Below, piece after piece: positions 17,026-25,524 of a stretch of DNA of 64,000 bases. The position numbers and the translations under genes were made by a program. The stretch covers positions 124,001-188,000 of the forward strand of contig NZ_BJED01000008.1 in the NCBI RefSeq assembly GCF_005405485.1, given 5' to 3'. How positions within the stretch are numbered: the first letter of the stretch is position 1; every line of letters begins with the position of its first letter. This DNA comes from Enterococcus hulanensis (GTDB lineage: Bacteria > Bacillota > Bacilli > Lactobacillales > Enterococcaceae). Under the pieces are notes generated by a model. That model worked only from the letters and a program-made list of their open reading frames with translations, ran no database searches and was not told the DNA's origin.

Positions 17026-17754
17026 ATGGAAACCGAATTGACGATTGAGGAAATAAAAAAGGGCTATTCAAAAAAGGGCGAATTTCTTTTTCAATGTCTG
17101 TATTGTGATCAAACGTTTGATGATCGTTTCGTCTATCCCATCAGCGGCTCAAACAGCCAGTTAGCCCGAGCTGAAGGCGCGATGATCTATCATCTAAAAC
17201 ACCAGCATGACGGACCGTTTGATGCTTTATTGAATTTAGATAAAAATCAAAGCGGCTTAAGCGATACCCAGAAAAAGTTTTTAGCGTTGTTTTCCAAAGG
17301 AATCGACGATCAGGAAATAGCGGATCAGCTAAATATCACGACTTCTGCTGTGAGAAATCACCGCTTCAAATTTAGGGAAAAGAAACGCCAAGCCAAAATC
17401 CTCTTGGCATTGTTAGAGTCGATCGAGGAAAAAGAACAGGATGAATTTACTGCAAACTCATTGATTGATTCAGACGAACGATTCATTTCAAGCAAGAAAG
17501 AAAGAGAAAAAGTCTTTGATACTTTTCTTGATGAAAATGGAAAAGCCGTTCAGATTCCCAAAAAGGAAAAAAAGCGGATCATTTTGCTGCAAAGGCTGGC
17601 TGAAAACTTTGCTCCTGAGAAGCAATATACCGAAAAACAAGTGAATGAGATTATCTCAGAAATGTTTGATGATTTCGTGACGATCAGACGCTATCTCATT
17701 GAGTATGGGATATTGGGTCGAACGGTGGATGGGACGACTTATTGGAAGATCTAG
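17026..17754 (+). CDS. DUF2087 domain regulator with LuxR-like helix-turn-helix
   Basis: A 242-residue predicted transcription factor. Residues 1-65 contain a CxxC pair (CLYCDQTF) and an HLKHQH segment, which together may form a zinc site. Residues 85-130 (LSDTQKKFLALFSKGIDDQEIADQLNI...) form a LuxR/sigma-like helix-turn-helix. The C-terminal 90 residues (IPKKEKKRIILLQRLAENFAPEKQYTEKQVNEII) fit DUF2087. A VOC-family gene follows 34 nt downstream and may be its partner or target. The promoter region has TATAAT near 16990 and an imperfect cre-like sequence that I do not trust. Confidence 0.78.
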   Translation: METELTIEEIKKGYSKKGEFLFQCLYCDQTFDDRFVYPISGSNSQLARAEGAMIYHLKHQHDGPFDALLNLDKNQSGLSDTQKKFLALFSKGIDDQEIADQLNITTSAVRNHRFKFREKKRQAKILLALLESIEEKEQDEFTANSLIDSDERFISSKKEREKVFDTFLDENGKAVQIPKKEKKRIILLQRLAENFAPEKQYTEKQVNEIISEMFDDFVTIRRYLIEYGILGRTVDGTTYWKI

Positions 17755-17788
17755 CGCGTTGAAAGTAGCAAGTGAAATGGTACTACCG

Positions 17789-18217
17789 ATGAAAGTCGAT
17801 CACCTGCAGGTTACGGTGAAAGACGTCAATGAAGTGGAAGCTTTTTATGATGGCTTAATGGATGCTTTAGGGTTTGATTTAAGCAAGAAAATCAAGGTTT
17901 ACTTGGAAGAATTGGATATGCATGTCATCGAATATCTCGACCGCACTTATGATTTTGGAATCTGTTCTGCGTTACAACAATACGAAGACGAAACGATTCA
18001 TAGAAGAAAACCCGGTGCGATCCACCACATTGCCTTTAGAGCCGCATCCAGAGATGAAGTCGATCGAATTTATCAAAAGGTCTTGTCACTGGGCGCTGAA
18101 ATTTTGGATGCGCCGCAAATTTTTCCCCAGCATGGCCCTAATTACTATGCCCTTTTCTTTAACGATCCGGACGGAATCAAGTATGAGATCGTGAATAATG
18201 ACGATCACTGTTCGTAA
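17789..18217 (+). CDS. VOC (glyoxalase/bleomycin resistance/dioxygenase) family protein
   Basis: A 142-residue metal-binding vicinal-oxygen-chelate protein, possibly a small-molecule-modifying or resistance enzyme. The start MKVDHLQVTVKDVNEVEAFY, the AIHHIAFRAASRDEVDRIY segment and the C-terminal YYALFFNDPDGIKYEIV motif give the two beta-alpha-beta-beta-beta modules with H, H and E metal ligands. The ribosome site is poor; ATG 17777 is an alternative start. It follows the DUF2087 regulator gene closely. The substrate is unknown. Confidence 0.85.
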   Translation: MKVDHLQVTVKDVNEVEAFYDGLMDALGFDLSKKIKVYLEELDMHVIEYLDRTYDFGICSALQQYEDETIHRRKPGAIHHIAFRAASRDEVDRIYQKVLSLGAEILDAPQIFPQHGPNYYALFFNDPDGIKYEIVNNDDHCS

Positions 18218-18252
18218 AAAGCCAGCCGGATAGCACCGGCTGGCTTTTTATT
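18217..18252. terminator. Bidirectional terminator
   Basis: Hairpin AGCCAGCCGG-ATAGCA-CCGGCTGGCT with A and T runs on either side, between the convergent VOC and arginase-family genes. Confidence 0.9.
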
Positions 18253-19114
18253 CTCTAAATATCTCGACACCTTCCAACGCCTTTCGCAAATTGATCGCAT
18301 CCCACGGAATATGTTCACCGATACTAAAGCCGACGATCTCCGTTTTCTTGGCAACGTCGCCGATTATTCGAGCAATTTGCTCCAAGGTCATGGTTCCAAC
18401 AGGAGCGGGAAACTGCTCGACCGCTAAGTAAGGCTTCGCCGGTTTCGTCGAGCGAAAATCCTGCGGCGACAATACATCTAAATCAAAATGGATGGCCAGC
18501 TGTTTGAACTGATTTTGACAAATCCAGTCGATCAGCGGCTGGCTATCATTGGCCAATTCTTCAGGCGTCAGGTAATTCATGTTCAACTCATCGACTTGAT
18601 GATCGCACGGCCGCAGCTCTTGATACTTTAATCCAGCCAGCAGCACTTGTTCTACTTTGAAAGGATGCTGAACTTTTTCTGCGAAGCTCGGCGCGCCCTG
18701 CCCCAAAAGATTACCCAGCACCATCATATGTCCCCGCGTACTATCATTGATCGTCGACATATCGGAGTGCGCATCCAGCCAAAGTATCCCCAGCGAATCC
18801 GGATACCGTCCATGCAAATAGTCAAAAGGCGCTTGGGATATCGAACAATCTCCACCCAAAGTAATGACCTTATCTGGCCGCTTTTCTTCTAAAACCTTCG
18901 CAGCTTCTGCTAATTGCTTTAACAGGCCGCTTTCACCTAGGACGCCATTTTCAAGTGGCAGTTCTTGGGAAAGAGTCTCATCCACTGTAACGCGGACCGT
19001 TTCAGCCTTGGCACTTGGCGGTACGATGTGACTCAGTAATTCAGAACCGAAAACATAATTTGGATCATTTCCCCCTTGCCATTGAGGAAAGACCAATCTG
19101 AGGGTTTTGCTCAT
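18248..19114 (-). CDS. Arginase/agmatinase/formiminoglutamase family ureohydrolase
   Basis: A 288-residue manganese ureohydrolase-fold enzyme. It has the metal-binding motifs GGDCSISQAPFD near residue 93, LWLDAHSDM near residue 118 and HFDLDVLSP near residue 215, and a terminal GFSIGEHIPWDAINLR. These match the family but do not decide between arginase, agmatinase and related activities; the LDAHSDM variant (rather than DAHxDxN) suggests an atypical member. Start chosen at 19114, after a GGAGG site; a further upstream start lacks one. It seems monocistronic. Confidence 0.82.
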   Translation of the reverse strand: MSKTLRLVFPQWQGGNDPNYVFGSELLSHIVPPSAKAETVRVTVDETLSQELPLENGVLGESGLLKQLAEAAKVLEEKRPDKVITLGGDCSISQAPFDYLHGRYPDSLGILWLDAHSDMSTINDSTRGHMMVLGNLLGQGAPSFAEKVQHPFKVEQVLLAGLKYQELRPCDHQVDELNMNYLTPEELANDSQPLIDWICQNQFKQLAIHFDLDVLSPQDFRSTKPAKPYLAVEQFPAPVGTMTLEQIARIIGDVAKKTEIVGFSIGEHIPWDAINLRKALEGVEIFRE

Positions 19115-19202
19115 CGAAACTTCCTCCTTCATTGCTGATTTCTTTTTCCAGTACTTCTTATCCTCAGTATACTAGCCTCTAACCCTCAGAAGCAATCGCG
19201 GC

Positions 19203-19232
19203 ATAAAAAAAGAGACTAGCAATCTAGTCCCA
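19203..19232 (-). terminator. Terminator after small gene pair
   Basis: Minus-strand GACTAG-ATTG-CTAGTC followed by TCTTTTTTT. It overlaps the stop codon of the 72-residue gene. Confidence 0.8.
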
Positions 19233-19434
19233 ATTCTTCGTGTACATATAAAAACATTTCGTCATTTTCATCGATCAGCTTATAAAAATAGTTAAGCTGT
19301 TCATCTTTTCTGGCTGCAACGAAGGCTTCTTGCAGGTCCATACATTTTTGAATCGCGTAAATCCAAATATCGGCGATAAATTCATCACACATCTTTTGAT
19401 GGATGATGCTTAAATTAAAAGTATTCACTGACAT
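19216..19434 (-). CDS. Small hypothetical protein (72 residues)
   Basis: Not recognised. A 72-residue acidic, helical protein (MSVNTFNLSIIHQK, ending HEELGLDC) with a good GGAGGAAT ribosome site. It overlaps the end of the upstream 91-residue gene by 20 nt and the pair ends in a terminator, so they form a small operon. The context (arginase family gene on one side, UvrA-like on the other) gives no clue to function. Confidence 0.65.
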   Translation of the reverse strand: MSVNTFNLSIIHQKMCDEFIADIWIYAIQKCMDLQEAFVAARKDEQLNYFYKLIDENDEMFLYVHEELGLDC

Positions 19435-19690
19435 ATTCCTCCACCTCCTGTCTTTCCTGCTCTGACCGAAAGATGATGACTAACCCTTTAGAATCTGCCG
19501 TCAATACCATATTGATGTCCTTGATCTCACTACCGTGTTTCAGCGCATAATAATATAACTGGTCCACACTCCAGCCCTGCGCAGCCAGTGTAACCATTGC
19601 CAAACATAATTTATCTACTTTTGCCTCTGCTTCTGGTGTTGCATACACCATCATGGGTGCATAGCAACAGATATTTCTCAATCGATCCAT
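19415..19690 (-). CDS. Small hypothetical protein (91 residues)
   Basis: Not recognised. The protein starts MDRLRNICCYAPMMVYATPEAEAK and has a MVTLAAQGWSVDQLYYYALKHG helix pair and an acidic C-terminus. The start at 19690 has AAGGGGG about 9 nt upstream; the ATG at 19699 is too close to that site. Overlaps the following 72-residue gene. A two-gene unit such as toxin-antitoxin is conceivable from the arrangement, but no known family motif supports it. Confidence 0.6.
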   Translation of the reverse strand: MDRLRNICCYAPMMVYATPEAEAKVDKLCLAMVTLAAQGWSVDQLYYYALKHGSEIKDINMVLTADSKGLVIIFRSEQERQEVEEYVSEYF

Positions 19691-19913
19691 CACGATCATC
19701 CCCCTTTAAGTATAACAAAATTAGTTGACTTAAATTGGAAGATTCGCTCCAACTACTTTTAAAAAATAAAAGAAAATTCAGCGGGCTTACTCTCCGTTGA
19801 GCTTTTGGCTTTTAAATAATAATCCCTCTAAACGATTCTTTTTATTTATATTTTTTGCTGCATTCAAATCAAGCTTCTGTGCTAGCGGAGCAACCGAAAA
19901 ATCTCCTGCTGAA
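19691..19913. other. Intergenic, UvrA-like terminator region
   Basis: About 220 bases between the two minus-strand units; no gene seen. It holds the UvrA-like gene terminator near 19898-19925. Confidence 0.5.
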
Positions 19914-19926
19914 TCAGCAGGAGATT
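19898..19926 (-). terminator. Terminator of UvrA-like gene
   Basis: Perfect inverted repeat AATCTCCTGCTG/CAGCAGGAGATT with T-rich tail on the minus strand. The stop codon of the UvrA-like gene lies within the stem. Confidence 0.85.
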
Positions 19927-22184
19927 GTGTTTTCGATCAGTTGACTACTTTTCTTTAGATACTCTCCAGTGATCGTGCCGCTTACTAATAAATCTTCCGG
20001 CACACCGGTGAAAACGACATTGCCGCCCTTCACGCCGCCGTCCGGTCCAATATCAATGACCCAATCGGCCTGCTTGATGATCTCGCTGTGGTGCTCGATG
20101 ATGATCAAAGTATTTCCCTTATCCACCATCCGTTGGAACAATCCATTCAGCTTCTTGATATCTGAGAGATGCAGTCCGGTGGTCGGTTCATCGAGTACAA
20201 AAACAGATTCCTTTTGCGTGATCGCTTTGGTCAACTTCAGGCGCTGACGTTCACCGCCCGAAAGTGTCGTCAGATTTCGACCAAGGGGTAAATAGGTCAA
20301 GCCGGTATCAATCATCGCCTGCAGCTTCTCGTTCATTTTCTTACTGCTGATCTCTTGATAGAAGTCCAGCAGCTCTTTTGGTGTCATGGCTAGAACATCT
20401 AAAATCGTACAGCCCATCAAACGATAACTCAAAGCTTCATCTGAAAAGCGCTGCCCTCCGCATGCTTCGCACTCATTGACGACTGGGTCCATAAAGACAA
20501 GTTCGACCGTTGTTTCCCCTTTACCATTGCAGATCGGACACGCACCTGTTGAATTGAAGCTGAACATACCGACGGGGACTTTATTTGCTTTGGCAAAGCT
20601 GCGCCGAATTTCATCATAGATCCCTAGATAAGTCGCTGGCGTTGCGCGGTTTGTTGCCTTGATCGGTGCCTGATTGATGATCGAGATTTCGTTAGGGAAC
20701 TGTTCCGGCAGAACTTTAGTGATCAATGTCGATTTTCCTGAACCGGCTACACCAGTGACTACCGTTAAAACATGTTTAGGTATATCCACTGTCACATTTT
20801 TTAGATTATGCAGCGTGGCATCTTTGACCGTCATTTTTTCATGCCAGCTGCGAGGAGCTGTATTGATCGGCAGCGTCTGGCAAATTTCTTTTCCTGTCAG
20901 ACTATCTGACCGAAGCAGTGCGGGATAATCTCCGCGGAAAATGATCTCGCCGCCCTTTTTACCGGCTGATGGTCCAATATCGATCACTTCATCAGCGATC
21001 GCAATCACATCAGGATCATGCTCCACAACAAAAACGGTATTTTCTTTGTCCCGAAGGTCCTGCAACAATCGATTGATCCGCGAAACATCCCTGGCGTGCA
21101 TACCGGTACTCGGCTCATCAAAAATATAAAACATTCCGTTCAAGGCACTCCCCATATGTTTCACCAGTTTTACTCGCTGCGCTTCTCCTCCCGATAAGGT
21201 CGGCGTCTTCCGATCCAATTGTAAATAGTCCAACCCGATATCGATCAGCCGTTGGACTTGGCGCATGATTTCAGCGATCACCTCGTTCACTTCTGGGTAA
21301 TGCAGCTCCTTTAAGAAGGTGAGAAGTTCGTGCATATCCATCGCTACGCAATCCGCGATCGAGCATCCGTTAATTTTCACTGACAAGGTTTCCTTATTTA
21401 GGCGGCGTCCTTCACAATCAGGACAAGGGGCTTCAACTAATAATTCCTTTAACTTTTCCTCATACATTTTGCTGCGTTCCGATAGGTCCCGCTTCAAAAT
21501 GATCCGTTCATAATTTCGACAGATTCCTTCCAGCTTTGGATTGAGCGGCTTCGGCTCTTTTTCAGGATGGCCATAAATCAATTGATTCCATTGAGCAGTC
21601 GTAAGCTCCTTTAATGGTTGATCGTTGTCAAAAAAATCAGCGGCTGCATACTGTTTCCAATACCAATTTCCGACTGCATATCTGGTGTCCATGACCGCTC
21701 CTTGATTCCAAGATTTTTCCCGATCGATCAATTTAGCCAGATTGATTTGATTGACCCGCCCCAAGCCAGAACACGTCTGACACATTCCTTGCGGGTGATT
21801 GAATGAGAATTGACTGGCCGAGCCAATTTGCGGCCGCCCCACTCGCGAATACAATAATCGCAATAATGAATAGGTTTCGGTGATCGTTCCGACAGTGGAG
21901 CGTTGATTTCCGCCTAGCGGAGTTTGGTCAATCACGATCGATGGATTCAAATTTTCGATCCGCTCCGCTTTCGGTTTGAGGAACTTGGGCATCCGATTCC
22001 GTACGAATGCGGAATAATTCGCATTCATTTGCCGCTGCGCTTCTGCAGCGATCGTGTCAAAGACCAAACTGGACTTTCCTGAACCTGACACGCCTGTAAA
22101 TACAATCAGCTGGTTCTTTTGAATCTCCAATGAAAGATCCTGCAAATTGTTTTGTGTGAGACCGATTAATCTTAATGGTTTCAT
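19914..22184 (-). CDS. UvrA-like ABC ATPase (short UvrA paralogue)
   Basis: A 756-residue UvrA-family protein, about 190 residues shorter than housekeeping UvrA (about 940). It has two ABC modules: Walker A VFTGVSGSGKSSLVFD near residue 35 and VTGVAGSGKSTLIT near residue 485, with signature LSGGEAQRVKLVK near residue 335 and LSGGERQRLKLTK near residue 660. CxxC pairs that could be zinc sites are seen at CQTCSGLG, CPDCEGRR, CPICNGKG and CEACGGQR. The reduced length suggests loss of part of the UvrB-binding region, as in the UvrA2-type paralogues linked to drug tolerance. No uvrB or uvrC lies nearby, so it is probably not the main excinuclease subunit. Confidence 0.88.
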   Translation of the reverse strand: MKPLRLIGLTQNNLQDLSLEIQKNQLIVFTGVSGSGKSSLVFDTIAAEAQRQMNANYSAFVRNRMPKFLKPKAERIENLNPSIVIDQTPLGGNQRSTVGTITETYSLLRLLYSRVGRPQIGSASQFSFNHPQGMCQTCSGLGRVNQINLAKLIDREKSWNQGAVMDTRYAVGNWYWKQYAAADFFDNDQPLKELTTAQWNQLIYGHPEKEPKPLNPKLEGICRNYERIILKRDLSERSKMYEEKLKELLVEAPCPDCEGRRLNKETLSVKINGCSIADCVAMDMHELLTFLKELHYPEVNEVIAEIMRQVQRLIDIGLDYLQLDRKTPTLSGGEAQRVKLVKHMGSALNGMFYIFDEPSTGMHARDVSRINRLLQDLRDKENTVFVVEHDPDVIAIADEVIDIGPSAGKKGGEIIFRGDYPALLRSDSLTGKEICQTLPINTAPRSWHEKMTVKDATLHNLKNVTVDIPKHVLTVVTGVAGSGKSTLITKVLPEQFPNEISIINQAPIKATNRATPATYLGIYDEIRRSFAKANKVPVGMFSFNSTGACPICNGKGETTVELVFMDPVVNECEACGGQRFSDEALSYRLMGCTILDVLAMTPKELLDFYQEISSKKMNEKLQAMIDTGLTYLPLGRNLTTLSGGERQRLKLTKAITQKESVFVLDEPTTGLHLSDIKKLNGLFQRMVDKGNTLIIIEHHSEIIKQADWVIDIGPDGGVKGGNVVFTGVPEDLLVSGTITGEYLKKSSQLIENTISC

Positions 22185-22345
22185 CTGATTCCCCCCTTAC
22201 CCATCCAGTCTAAAGTCTGCCGCAACTGGAGAGTCAAGCAGGTTTTAAAAATTCCCAGTCTTTTGAACCTCGGCTCGTCTATTAAGCATAATTAAGCTAT
22301 AATTATAAACAGCTTATAAATACTTATTCAGTTAGGAGTGATCAG

Positions 22346-23113
22346 GTGAATCAGCAGGAACGAATGAACCGTATTTTAGCTGAGCTGGAAACAAGGCAAT
22401 CTTTGAGTTTGAAGGATATTATGACGATTACTGATGCATCACGAGATACCGCCCGAAGAGATATTGTAAAGCTGACTGAGAAAAATGCAGTTGATCGTAC
22501 GTATGGCGGGATTAGTCTGCCCCATTCGTTTAATCGTTTAGACGATTACTTAGATCGTGCAGCGGATTTAAACGACGAAAAAAATCGGCTTGCGAAAGCG
22601 GCCAGTCATTTACTCAAAAACGCTCAGTTAATCTATCTGGATGTTTCGACAACAGTGAGTTTTATCCCAAGACATCTTGATCCTAATGATCACCTGCTTG
22701 CAATAACTAATTCATTGGACATCGCCGATCAGCTCTTGAGAAACTCCCGCAGCAAAGTACGAATATTAGGCGGAAATATTGATCGAGAAAGTCGCAATGT
22801 GACTGGAACAAAGCCGCTAGCTGAATTGGATCATTACCTTTTTGATCTGGCCTTTATCAGTGCGGCGGGAATCGATTCCGCGGGGGTTTATTACGCCTTT
22901 GAAGAGGAGATCGAATTTAAGAAGAAACTGCGCGGACAAACAAAACAGTTGATCCTGTTGGTTGATGAAACAAAAATCAATTTACCCCACAATTATCGGG
23001 TGCTTCCTTTTGAGGAAATCGACACATTGATTTGCAACCAGAAGCTCCCTGCACAGTTGGAAGAAATATTAAAAGAAGCAAGTGTGACGATTATAAATAC
23101 GAAGGAGAAATAA
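22346..23113 (+). CDS. DeoR-family transcriptional regulator
   Basis: A 255-residue sugar-metabolism regulator. The N-terminal helix-turn-helix (RILAELETRQSLSLKDIM..., then ASRDTARRDIVKLTE around residues 28-45) is followed by a C-terminal sugar-isomerase-like phosphosugar-sensing domain (AQLIYLDVSTTVSFIPRHL, ILGGNIDRESRNV, VDETKINLPHN). An AGGAGTG site precedes the start (GTG at 22346). The HAD phosphatase gene follows with a 1-nt gap, which suggests one operon and that the effector may be a phosphosugar handled by it. TATAAT lies upstream near 22295. Confidence 0.87.
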   Translation: MNQQERMNRILAELETRQSLSLKDIMTITDASRDTARRDIVKLTEKNAVDRTYGGISLPHSFNRLDDYLDRAADLNDEKNRLAKAASHLLKNAQLIYLDVSTTVSFIPRHLDPNDHLLAITNSLDIADQLLRNSRSKVRILGGNIDRESRNVTGTKPLAELDHYLFDLAFISAAGIDSAGVYYAFEEEIEFKKKLRGQTKQLILLVDETKINLPHNYRVLPFEEIDTLICNQKLPAQLEEILKEASVTIINTKEK

Positions 23114-23114
23114 A

Positions 23115-23747
23115 ATGACTACTACACTCTTATTTGATATCGATGGTACCTTGATGGACACCGAAGAGGTCATGGTGAAATCCCTACAGGCAACCTTGAA
23201 GGAACAAAAAAATCTGACGGTACCCACCCATGATCTGGATTTTATTCTCGGTATTCCTGGTAAAAAGGCGCTTGAAAAATTTAGTTCCTCTGAATCTGAG
23301 ATTGCTTTTCTTCATGAATGCTGGGTAAAAAACGTCGAGCGCTTTTTAGATTACGCAGAAATATTTCCCGGCATTCGCGAACTACTTTCGGAGCTCAAGA
23401 AAATGGCTATTCCCTTAGGTGTGGTCACCTCCAAAACAAATCAATCAATGAAAACAGAGTTTGAGCCATATGGGTTAAGTGATTATTTTGCGACCGTCGT
23501 AACTGCATCGCATACCGAAAAACACAAACCCAATCCTGATCCTATCAATTTGGCTTTAGAACTATCCGGCGCGAAAAAGGCTCAAGCTATTTACATCGGC
23601 GACTCGATCTACGACATGCAGAGCGCTCATGCAGCAGGGATCGACTTCGCCTTAGCTAAATGGGGGGCGAAGGAAAATACCGAGTTTGCCCAAGCCGATA
23701 TTATTTTGGCTGAACCAAACGACCTCTTGAAATATATCGAGCGTTGA
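23115..23747 (+). CDS. HAD-superfamily phosphatase (phosphoglycolate phosphatase/PGM-like)
   Basis: A 210-residue HAD hydrolase: nucleophile motif LFDIDGTLMDTEE (Asp8), motif II LGVVTSKTNQSMK near residue 115, conserved KPNPDPINLAL near residue 140, and motif III IYIGDSIYDMQSAHAAG near residue 160. The helical cap lies between motifs I and II (cap type I), as in phosphoglycolate phosphatase and beta-phosphoglucomutase. Translation follows the DeoR regulator by one base after an AAGGAG site. Substrate not determinable; likely a sugar phosphate. Confidence 0.86.
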   Translation: MTTTLLFDIDGTLMDTEEVMVKSLQATLKEQKNLTVPTHDLDFILGIPGKKALEKFSSSESEIAFLHECWVKNVERFLDYAEIFPGIRELLSELKKMAIPLGVVTSKTNQSMKTEFEPYGLSDYFATVVTASHTEKHKPNPDPINLALELSGAKKAQAIYIGDSIYDMQSAHAAGIDFALAKWGAKENTEFAQADIILAEPNDLLKYIER

Positions 23748-23817
23748 TCCAGCGCATCGTAACGCACGAAATTTTCAACAAAAACTAGTACTTAAGCTGG
23801 ATGACCTTTTTGTCGCT

Positions 23818-23836
23818 TACTTTTATACTAAAAGTA
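23818..23836. promoter_or_regulatory. Perfect inverted repeat upstream of small membrane gene
   Basis: TACTTTTA-TAC-TAAAAGTA, a 19-nt perfect palindrome overlapping a TATACT -10-like sequence, 27 nt before the start codon at 23864. It may be an operator; the binding protein is unknown. Confidence 0.4.
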
Positions 23837-23863
23837 CGTCATATTTCGATTGAAAGGTAAGCT

Positions 23864-24310
23864 ATGAAGAATTATCGAATTGGTTTTTCGCCCCTTGGAT
23901 TATTAGCCGTTTGTCTAGTGATGGTTCCAAATCTATTATTTCTATTTGTTACACCGCCGATTGATGCACTGAACCACAACGAAGCGTCCTTCTGGCTCTG
24001 GAACCTGTTTGAAAACATTGGCCGTTTCGGCATGATGGCTTCGCTTTGCATCATTGTAAAGAAGATACCTATGCGTAAAAATCAAATGTTGAAGATCAGT
24101 GCTGTGATTTCACTGCTTAGTTATTTTGTTCTCTGGGGATTTTATTTTAATGGCATTGCTAATGGAGTAATGCTGACCGGCATGGCCGTCTTTCCATCGC
24201 TCTTTTTTCTGCTAATTGCTTGGAAATTACGAAATACATTGGCTTGCTCATTCACCTTGCTGTTTGCCCTCACGCATATTTTGATTACAGCCAGTAATTT
24301 TCTATTTTAA
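23864..24310 (+). CDS. Small integral membrane protein, unknown
   Basis: Not recognised. A 148-residue protein with four hydrophobic segments (about 8-30, 45-63, 77-97 and 100-145) and few charges; short KKIPMRKNQ loop. GAAAGGTAAG lies before the ATG as a ribosome site. Its own palindrome-containing promoter and a downstream terminator suggest an independent gene. The start is well supported. Confidence 0.7.
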   Translation: MKNYRIGFSPLGLLAVCLVMVPNLLFLFVTPPIDALNHNEASFWLWNLFENIGRFGMMASLCIIVKKIPMRKNQMLKISAVISLLSYFVLWGFYFNGIANGVMLTGMAVFPSLFFLLIAWKLRNTLACSFTLLFALTHILITASNFLF

Positions 24311-24313
24311 TGC

Positions 24314-24351
24314 ACAAAAAAACCAGCCCTTTTAATAAGTGAGCTGGTTTT
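24314..24351. terminator. Bidirectional terminator
   Basis: Inverted repeat AAACCAGC/GCTGGTTT with A run before and T run after, between the small membrane gene and the end of the convergent grd operon. Confidence 0.85.
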
Positions 24352-24355
24352 GCTT

Positions 24356-25513
24356 TTATAAATAATTCGCTTTTTTTAATTCATCCTGAGCCGCTGGCAA
24401 ATTCTTCTCATTGACGAGAACGATCGGTCCAGTACAGCCCATTCCGCTTTCCGCGTAAATATCGGCTTCCCATAAAACCTTCACCGCATCTTCTAATTCC
24501 ATGATCTCGATCCCAGCAATCTCACTGGTCACGATCTCCTTGGCTGGCGGTTCGATTTCCTTCGTTTGTGCTGCGGGTGCCGCTGTCAGCTCACTGCAAA
24601 TTTGTTTCAAACCTGCTTGATCGGCTTTTTGGTATTCGGTCTGACTGACTTTTCCCAGCTTACCTTTTGCTAATTCATACGCGTATTCCAGAGCATTCGC
24701 GATTACCGGTGCACCGCTGGCCCGCGAAATGATACAGATATTGCGATCATAATGACGACCGATCCCCGGACCATAGCCTGCACCCAAGGTCTCGTAATTT
24801 CCGCCGCTTGAATAAGCAGAAAATAACTTCATTAAAATGTTGCCGGTCAGACTATCACAGACTACGACGTCAACACTGCCTAGCAATAAATCATTGCCGC
24901 GCAGAACTTTCCCGCCATCTTCGCGTTGACTTTCGCCAAAAGCAAGCTCATAGCCATTTTCTTGCAGCGCAATTAATGAACGCTCGACTGTTTTGGCACC
25001 CTCGACATTTAGAATACCGATTGTCGGCTGTTTGATTCCGCAAGCTTTCGCTGCCACGAGTCCATTGATTGCATTCAATACCATCGCTTCATTGCGAGCT
25101 CCGCTGGTCGTCCCAGTCGTGGTCGCGATATACAGCTCACGTCCCAATGCGGGAGTGATGACCTTACCGACAGTAGAAACGCCGATTGGAAAATTATAAT
25201 GTAGCGTCACACAGCCTTGGATTTCGCCGCTGTCCAACAGCTCTTCCATTAATTCAGCCGCTTCTTTTTGACAATCAGTGGTCGAATAATGTTCAAATTC
25301 TGCTGCCCACTCAACGTCGCTGCCGATCAAAACCAAATCAAAAAGATTCTTTTGCTTAATAGCAAACGCCGCCTGTTTCATTACATCAAGACCTAACTCG
25401 CTGCCATCAATGGTCAACCCGATCTTGATTTTCGCTTCCATTCGTCCAGTTTCCAAACTAGTTGCTAAATCCTCGAAAACTTTTTTGACTGTTTGTTTCA
25501 CTTGATCAGACAT
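24356..25513 (-). CDS. grdD: GrdD, glycine reductase complex C subunit alpha
   Basis: GrdD with GrdC forms protein C, which accepts the carboxymethyl-selenoether from GrdA and releases acetyl phosphate. The 385-residue protein has PlsX-like fold segments (KIGLTIDGSELGLDVMKQAAF, GATTSGARNEAMVLNA-like, and GAGYGPGIGRHYDRN). Only ATG 25513 has a clear ribosome site 8 nt upstream (AGAGG); an in-frame GTG nine bases earlier is an alternative. Last gene of the grd operon, followed by a terminator. The region around residues 295-330 is a proline/alanine-rich linker. Confidence 0.92.
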   Translation of the reverse strand: MSDQVKQTVKKVFEDLATSLETGRMEAKIKIGLTIDGSELGLDVMKQAAFAIKQKNLFDLVLIGSDVEWAAEFEHYSTTDCQKEAAELMEELLDSGEIQGCVTLHYNFPIGVSTVGKVITPALGRELYIATTTGTTSGARNEAMVLNAINGLVAAKACGIKQPTIGILNVEGAKTVERSLIALQENGYELAFGESQREDGGKVLRGNDLLLGSVDVVVCDSLTGNILMKLFSAYSSGGNYETLGAGYGPGIGRHYDRNICIISRASGAPVIANALEYAYELAKGKLGKVSQTEYQKADQAGLKQICSELTAAPAAQTKEIEPPAKEIVTSEIAGIEIMELEDAVKVLWEADIYAESGMGCTGPIVLVNEKNLPAAQDELKKANYL

Positions 25514-25524
25514 TGCACTCACCT

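Noticed and set aside
19216-19690. Toxin-antitoxin module
   Set aside because: The layout fits, but no sequence motif of any known toxin or antitoxin family could be seen.
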